NCBI RefSeq assembly: GCF_009707545.1
Contig: NZ_WLYK01000008.1
Location: 434,001 to 498,000 of the forward strand
Reading direction: 5' to 3'
DNA from: Nakamurella alba
GTDB taxonomy: Bacteria; Actinomycetota; Actinomycetes; Mycobacteriales; Nakamurellaceae
Length of the DNA stretch: 64,000 nucleotides
Under the pieces are notes generated by a model. The model was not told where the DNA came from. It saw nothing but the letters and a program-made list of their open reading frames with translations, and made no database searches. Made by a program: the position numbers and the translations under genes. Positions 61,176 through 64,000 of this stretch are shown one piece after another (position 1 is the stretch's first letter; each line of letters opens with the position of its first letter).

Positions 61176-64000
61176 ATGCACCGATCCGCCTCTGCGCGTG
61201 CCCGTACGTCCCGTCGGCGGATCAGGGCCCTGGCCGTCCTGTCCGGCGCCGCGGTCGTCGCCGGACTGTTGACCCCGGCGACCGCGACCGCCGTGCCGGT
61301 CGTCACGGCCGCCGACTCGCCGCCGAGCGTCACACTCGCCGGCAGCTTCCAGTCCGAACTCGGCTGTCCCGAGGACTGGCAGCCGCAGTGTGCGAGCACC
61401 GACCTGCAGGCGGCCGGTGACGGCACCTGGTCGGCGAGCTTCGCCCTGCCGTCCGGCAGCTACGAGTTCAAGTACGCGATCAACCACTCCTGGGACGAGG
61501 CGTACGGCGCGAACGGCGGAGGCGGCAACATCCCGGTGGTGATCCAGGGCGACACCGCCCTGACGTTCACCTACGACGAGGAGACCCACCTCGGCACCAT
61601 CACGCCGACCGCGGCGCAGCCCGGACTGAACTACAACGATCGGAAGATGGCGTCGGACAGCCTCCGCGAGGACCTGACCCGCGAGCGCTTCTACTTCGTG
61701 ATGACCGACCGCTTCGCCAATGGCGATCCGACCAACGACAAGGGCGGCTACACCGCGGATCCCGGCACCGAGGAGCGGCTGGCCACCGGCTACGACCCCA
61801 CCGACAAGGGCTTCTACCACGGTGGCGACCTCAAGGGTCTGACCGACAAGCTCGACTACATCAAGGGTATGGGCACCACCGCGGTGTGGCTCACGCCGTC
61901 GTTCAAGAACAAGCCCGTCCAGGGCGAGGGCGTGAACGTCAGCGCCGGCTACCACGGCTACTGGATCACCGACTTCACCCAGATCGACCCGCACCTGGGC
62001 ACCAACGATGAGCTCAAGACGCTCATCGACAAGGCCCACGCCAAGGGGATGAAGGTCTTCTTCGACATCATCACCAACCACACCGCCGACGTGATCTCCA
62101 CGCCGTCGGAGTACATCTCGAAGGAGACGACGCCGTACAAGGACGCCGCCGGCAACGAGTTCAACGACCTGGACTACGCCGCCGGTGACACCTTCCCGGA
62201 GCTGGACCCGGCCACCTCGTTCCCCTACGTGCCGACCTTCCCGACGGCCGCCGACGAGACCGTGAAGGTGCCGGCGTGGCTCAACGACCCGACCTACTAC
62301 CACAACCGCGGCAACGCCTCCTTCGACGGCACCGAGGGCGACATCTACGGCGACTTCGTCGGTCTGGACGATCTGTTCACCGAGAATCCCACTGTGCGGG
62401 ACGGTCTCATCGACGTCTACAAGTTCTGGGCCGAGTTCGGCATCGACGGCTTCCGCATCGACACCGTGAAGCACGTCAACACCGAGTTCTGGCAGAAGTT
62501 CGCGCCAGAGACCCGGGCGGCCGCGGCGGCGGCCGGCAAGCCGCAGTTCTTCGAGTTCGGTGAGGTCTACGACGCCGACCCGGCGAAGATGTCCTACTAC
62601 ACGACCACCGGTGGGCTGCAGGCCACACTGGACTTCGGTTTCCAGTCTCGCGCAGTCGGTTTCGGCACCGGCCGGGCCACCTCCGAGCTTGCCGAGCTGT
62701 ACGCCGGGGACGACTGGTACACCGACGCCGACTCGAACGCCTATCAGCTCCCGACGTTCCTCGGCAACCACGACATGGGCCGGGTGGGCTACTTCCTGTC
62801 CTCCGCCGGATCGTCCGGAGACGAACTGCTGCAGCGCGACCTGCTGACCCAGCAGCTGATGTACCTGACCCGTGGCCAGCCGGTCACCTACTACGGCGAC
62901 GAGCAGGGCTTCGTCGGCGACGGCGGGGACAAGGACGCCCGCCAGGACATGTTCGCCAGCCAGGTCGCCTCGTACAACGACGACGACCTGATCGGTACCG
63001 ACAGCACCACGGCTGTCGACAACTACGGCACCACCAACCCGGTCTACCAGGCGCTGGCGAAGCTCTCGAAACTGCGTGACGCGCACCCGACGTTGGCGGA
63101 TGGCGCGCAGATCCCGCGCTACTCGTCCAACAGCGCCGGCATCTTCGCGGTCAGTCGGATCGATGCCACCAAGAAGGTGGAGTACGTCGTCGCGATCAAC
63201 AACGCCACCGAGGCGAAGACGGCGACCTTCGACGTGTTCAACGCCTCCGGCACCTACCAGGGGCTGTGGGGCGGCGCGAAGACGGCCCGCAGCACGGCCG
63301 ACAAGCGGCTCACCGTCACGGTTCCGCCGCTGACGGCGATGGTGTGGAAGGCGACCTCGGCGCTGGCGAAGCAGAGCAAGGCGCCGACGCCGGTGTTCAC
63401 CGCCGCGCCGGGTTCCACCGTCGGCGGCCGCGCCGCGGTCTCCGTCGCGGTCCCGCAGGGCGGCTTCAACCAGGTGACCTTCGCCTGGCGGCCGGCCGGT
63501 ACCACCGCGTGGAAGGTGCTGGGCACCGACGACAACGCCCCGTACCGCGTCTTCCACGACGTGTCCGGGCTGGCGAAGGGGACCGTGGTGGAGTACCGGG
63601 CGATCCTCAAGGACAGCAGCAACAACCTGTCCCTGGCCCGCACCTCCGCGGTCGTCGGCGACCCGGCCCCGACCGCGACCCCGGGCGGTGCGCAGAACGA
63701 CCCGCCGGAGACCCAGCCCGACACCGTCACGGTGGCCGGTGATCTCGACTCCGAGATCGGCTGCCCCGGCGACTGGCAGCCGGACTGCGAGGCCGCGATG
63801 ATGACCTTCGACGCGAACGACGGCATCTGGAAGGCCACCTTCGACCTGCCGCCGGGCAACTACGCCTACAAGGTGGCGCTCAACGGCTCCTGGACCGAGA
63901 ACTACGGTGCCGGCGCGGTCCGCGACGGCGGCAACATCCCGCTGACCGTGGGCGAGGACCCGGTGACCTTCTACTACGACCCGGCCTCGCACTGGATCAC
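61176..64000 (+). CDS. Secreted GH13 amylase/pullulanase with X25-type modules, 3' end cut by window edge
   Basis: Extracellular alpha-glucan hydrolase, at least 941 residues. Signal peptide 1-39 (RRRIRALAV, then ATATA). An X25-type (pullulanase-associated) module covers about 50-145 (GSFQSELGCPEDWQP). The GH13 barrel runs about 160-560: DIITNH, nucleophile Asp429 (GFRIDTVKH), acid/base Glu463 (FGEVYD) and Asp533 (NHDMG). A beta-rich C-domain and an Fn3-like linker follow, then a second X25 module (GDLDSEIGCPGDWQP) that reaches the edge. AGGAG precedes ATG 61176. It degrades starch or pullulan outside the cell; the sugar ABC ATPase at 7-8 kb could serve uptake of its products. Confidence 0.93.
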   Translation, partial: MHRSASARARTSRRRIRALAVLSGAAVVAGLLTPATATAVPVVTAADSPPSVTLAGSFQSELGCPEDWQPQCASTDLQAAGDGTWSASFALPSGSYEFKYAINHSWDEAYGANGGGGNIPVVIQGDTALTFTYDEETHLGTITPTAAQPGLNYNDRKMASDSLREDLTRERFYFVMTDRFANGDPTNDKGGYTADPGTEERLATGYDPTDKGFYHGGDLKGLTDKLDYIKGMGTTAVWLTPSFKNKPVQGEGVNVSAGYHGYWITDFTQIDPHLGTNDELKTLIDKAHAKGMKVFFDIITNHTADVISTPSEYISKETTPYKDAAGNEFNDLDYAAGDTFPELDPATSFPYVPTFPTAADETVKVPAWLNDPTYYHNRGNASFDGTEGDIYGDFVGLDDLFTENPTVRDGLIDVYKFWAEFGIDGFRIDTVKHVNTEFWQKFAPETRAAAAAAGKPQFFEFGEVYDADPAKMSYYTTTGGLQATLDFGFQSRAVGFGTGRATSELAELYAGDDWYTDADSNAYQLPTFLGNHDMGRVGYFLSSAGSSGDELLQRDLLTQQLMYLTRGQPVTYYGDEQGFVGDGGDKDARQDMFASQVASYNDDDLIGTDSTTAVDNYGTTNPVYQALAKLSKLRDAHPTLADGAQIPRYSSNSAGIFAVSRIDATKKVEYVVAINNATEAKTATFDVFNASGTYQGLWGGAKTARSTADKRLTVTVPPLTAMVWKATSALAKQSKAPTPVFTAAPGSTVGGRAAVSVAVPQGGFNQVTFAWRPAGTTAWKVLGTDDNAPYRVFHDVSGLAKGTVVEYRAILKDSSNNLSLARTSAVVGDPAPTATPGGAQNDPPETQPDTVTVAGDLDSEIGCPGDWQPDCEAAMMTFDANDGIWKATFDLPPGNYAYKVALNGSWTENYGAGAVRDGGNIPLTVGEDPVTFYYDPASHWI

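Noticed and set aside
61053..63992. 979-residue open frame on the minus strand opposite the amylase
   Set aside because: It is the antisense shadow of a GC-rich gene whose plus-strand product has a signal peptide and complete GH13 catalytic motifs. The minus frame shows no family motif, only Val/Gly/Arg bias.

Overview
The window is about 64 kb of very GC-rich DNA with actinobacterial gene content. Supporting markers are a DinB/mycothiol-transferase-type protein, an F420-type LLM oxidoreductase, SigE-type ECF sigma, BTAD/AfsR regulator, DUF4032 and DUF4432 proteins, an IdeR/DtxR iron box and many genes whose -10 box lies 6-7 nt before the start codon (leaderless mRNA). A Nakamurella/Frankiales-like soil organism would fit, but genus is a guess. 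I see one tRNA, no rRNA, no CRISPR array, no phage and no transposase. Both window edges cut a gene.

Layout. 1-5.5 kb: an IclR-regulated hydrolase cluster (M20 amidohydrolase, MDR dehydrogenase, IclR, alpha/beta hydrolase, amidase) with a perfect inverted-repeat operator. 5.5-9.7 kb: secreted zinc peptidase, sugar-ABC ATPase (MsmK/UgpC type) and a divergent LacI regulator with a LacI-type operator between them. 9.7-12.7 kb: fused trehalose-6-phosphate synthase/phosphatase and peptide deformylase. 12.9-17.5 kb: EfeU-EfeO-EfeB iron uptake behind an IdeR box. 17.7-19.2 kb: XRE regulator, tRNA-Thr(TGT), methyltransferase. 19.2-24.5 kb: an Azt-type zinc importer (permease, two beta-propeller lipoproteins, binding protein, divergent ATPase) around a Zur-like box. 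24.4-28.5 kb: small proteins, a VOC protein, DUF4432 and a GT-C mannosyltransferase. 28.7-34.8 kb: an MprF-like DUF2156 membrane protein with a rhomboid-like front half and a 1078-residue BTAD/ATPase regulator.

34.8-36.8 kb is the most accessory-looking part: a DUF559 nuclease-fold gene flanked by two tandem-repeat arrays (about 90 bp x3 and 114 bp x4) that share one core sequence. 36.8-38.6 kb: DrrAB-type drug exporter. 38.7-46.5 kb: SDR, then a DeoR-led sugar operon (PfkB kinase, 2-hydroxyacid dehydrogenase, FGGY kinase, class II aldolase, aldehyde dehydrogenase) whose logic is double phosphorylation of a sugar followed by aldol cleavage. 46.6-50 kb: frameshifted glutathione peroxidase, HdeD-like protein, DUF4032 and DinB proteins. 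50-57.3 kb: LacI regulator divergent from a PhyH dioxygenase / two Gfo-Idh dehydrogenases / aldo-keto reductase cluster, then an LLM oxidoreductase and a hydrolase. 57.3-60.9 kb: ECF sigma factor with two paralogous membrane partners, and a class I glutamine amidotransferase-type hydrolase. 61.2-64 kb: a secreted GH13 amylase/pullulanase running off the right edge.

Recurring themes are tight ATGA/GTGA overlaps inside operons, strong hairpins between convergent genes, and short tandem duplications that include the last codons of genes (def, gabD) or sit just behind them.
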